DNA of 12,668 nucleotides, from contig CAUSQL010000040.1 of NCBI GenBank assembly GCA_963533935.1, forward strand, positions 1 through 12,668. Direction: 5' to 3'. Shown one piece after another: positions 12,545 through 12,668 of this stretch; the stretch's first letter is position 1; the number at the start of each line of letters is the position of its first letter. Position numbers and translations under genes: made by a program. This DNA is from CAUSKK01 sp963533935. GTDB taxonomy: Bacteria; Pseudomonadota; Gammaproteobacteria; Cardiobacteriales; Cardiobacteriaceae. Under the pieces are notes generated by a model. It made no database searches and was not told the origin of the DNA. It saw only the letters and a list, made by a program, of their open reading frames with translations.

Positions 12545-12668
12545 GTGAAGAAAATCTTTCCCCTCTTAAGCCTAATCATGGCCGCGGCCCATGCCGCGCC
12601 GCTGCCGCTCATTAGCAACAGGTTCACCCACCGTCTGCCCTACAGCCAGGCCTGCATTGACCTGAAGG
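12545..12668 (+). CDS. Exported protein of unknown function (3' truncated)
   Basis: A GTG start at 12545 is preceded by GGAG (12535-12538) with six bases between. The first 41 codons run open to the window end. They begin with a typical Sec signal peptide: MKK, then IFPLLSLIMAAAHA, probably cut before APLPLIS. The visible mature part (SNRFTHRLPYSQACIDLK) is too short for me to assign a family. The start is chosen because it joins a good ribosome binding site to a good signal peptide. The 86 nt between repeat pair D and this start contain no clear promoter. Confidence 0.7.
   Translation, partial: MKKIFPLLSLIMAAAHAAPLPLISNRFTHRLPYSQACIDLK

Overview
The window reads as a piece of a GC-rich gammaproteobacterial chromosome. 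The basis is the genes themselves: Na+-pumping NADH:quinone reductase subunit NqrF followed by ApbE and NqrM, the rnr-rlmB pair, and a gammaproteobacterial-looking tRNA cluster. I cannot name the genus with confidence; a competent oral or animal-associated lineage such as Cardiobacteriales would fit, but that is a guess. Nearly all genes are ordinary chromosomal housekeeping genes. I see no prophage, insertion sequence, CRISPR array or defence island.

Layout, left to right. (1) Positions 1-1865, plus strand: the 3' part of nqrF, the flavin transferase lipoprotein gene apbE, and a 57-codon gene, nqrM. These make Na+-NQR and its cofactor maturation factors. (2) 1828-3513, plus strand: a ComEC/Rec2-type DNA-uptake channel gene that overlaps nqrM and has a reduced C-terminus. 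(3) 3506-3893: a near-consensus promoter lying over the comEC stop codon, three tRNA genes (Pro-UGG, Arg-UCU, His-GUG) and a strong terminator. (4) 3952-6197, minus strand: a secreted DUF4139-type protein and, upstream of it, a CobB sirtuin. (5) 6290-7423, plus strand: a 2,3-butanediol-dehydrogenase-like medium-chain dehydrogenase with its own promoter region and terminator. (6) 7441-12374, plus strand: a tightly packed purD-aroK-rnr-rlmB cluster (gaps of 3 and 9 bases, then a 4-base overlap). (7) 12545 to the end: the start of an exported protein, cut by the window edge.

The feature that ordinary gene annotation does not explain is a family of short dispersed repeats. Eight copies of a 32-nt imperfect palindrome occur as four pairs (1564-1640, 5396-5471, 6208-6283, 12384-12458). 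All are intergenic, with 11-13 nt between the two units of a pair. Three pairs are head-to-head and can fold into a long hairpin or cruciform; the first is in direct orientation. Three lie within 9-40 nt of a gene's stop codon. The fourth lies between the divergent cobB and dehydrogenase genes and appears to contribute most of the -10 box of cobB. They resemble REP/BIME elements or small MITEs, but I do not recognise the sequence. Secondary points of interest are enzymes lacking expected metal-binding cysteines (CobB, the butanediol dehydrogenase), a ComEC whose nuclease-like domain has lost its metal motif, an RNase R with a long Lys/Ala/Pro tail, and a nested palindrome at the dehydrogenase promoter.
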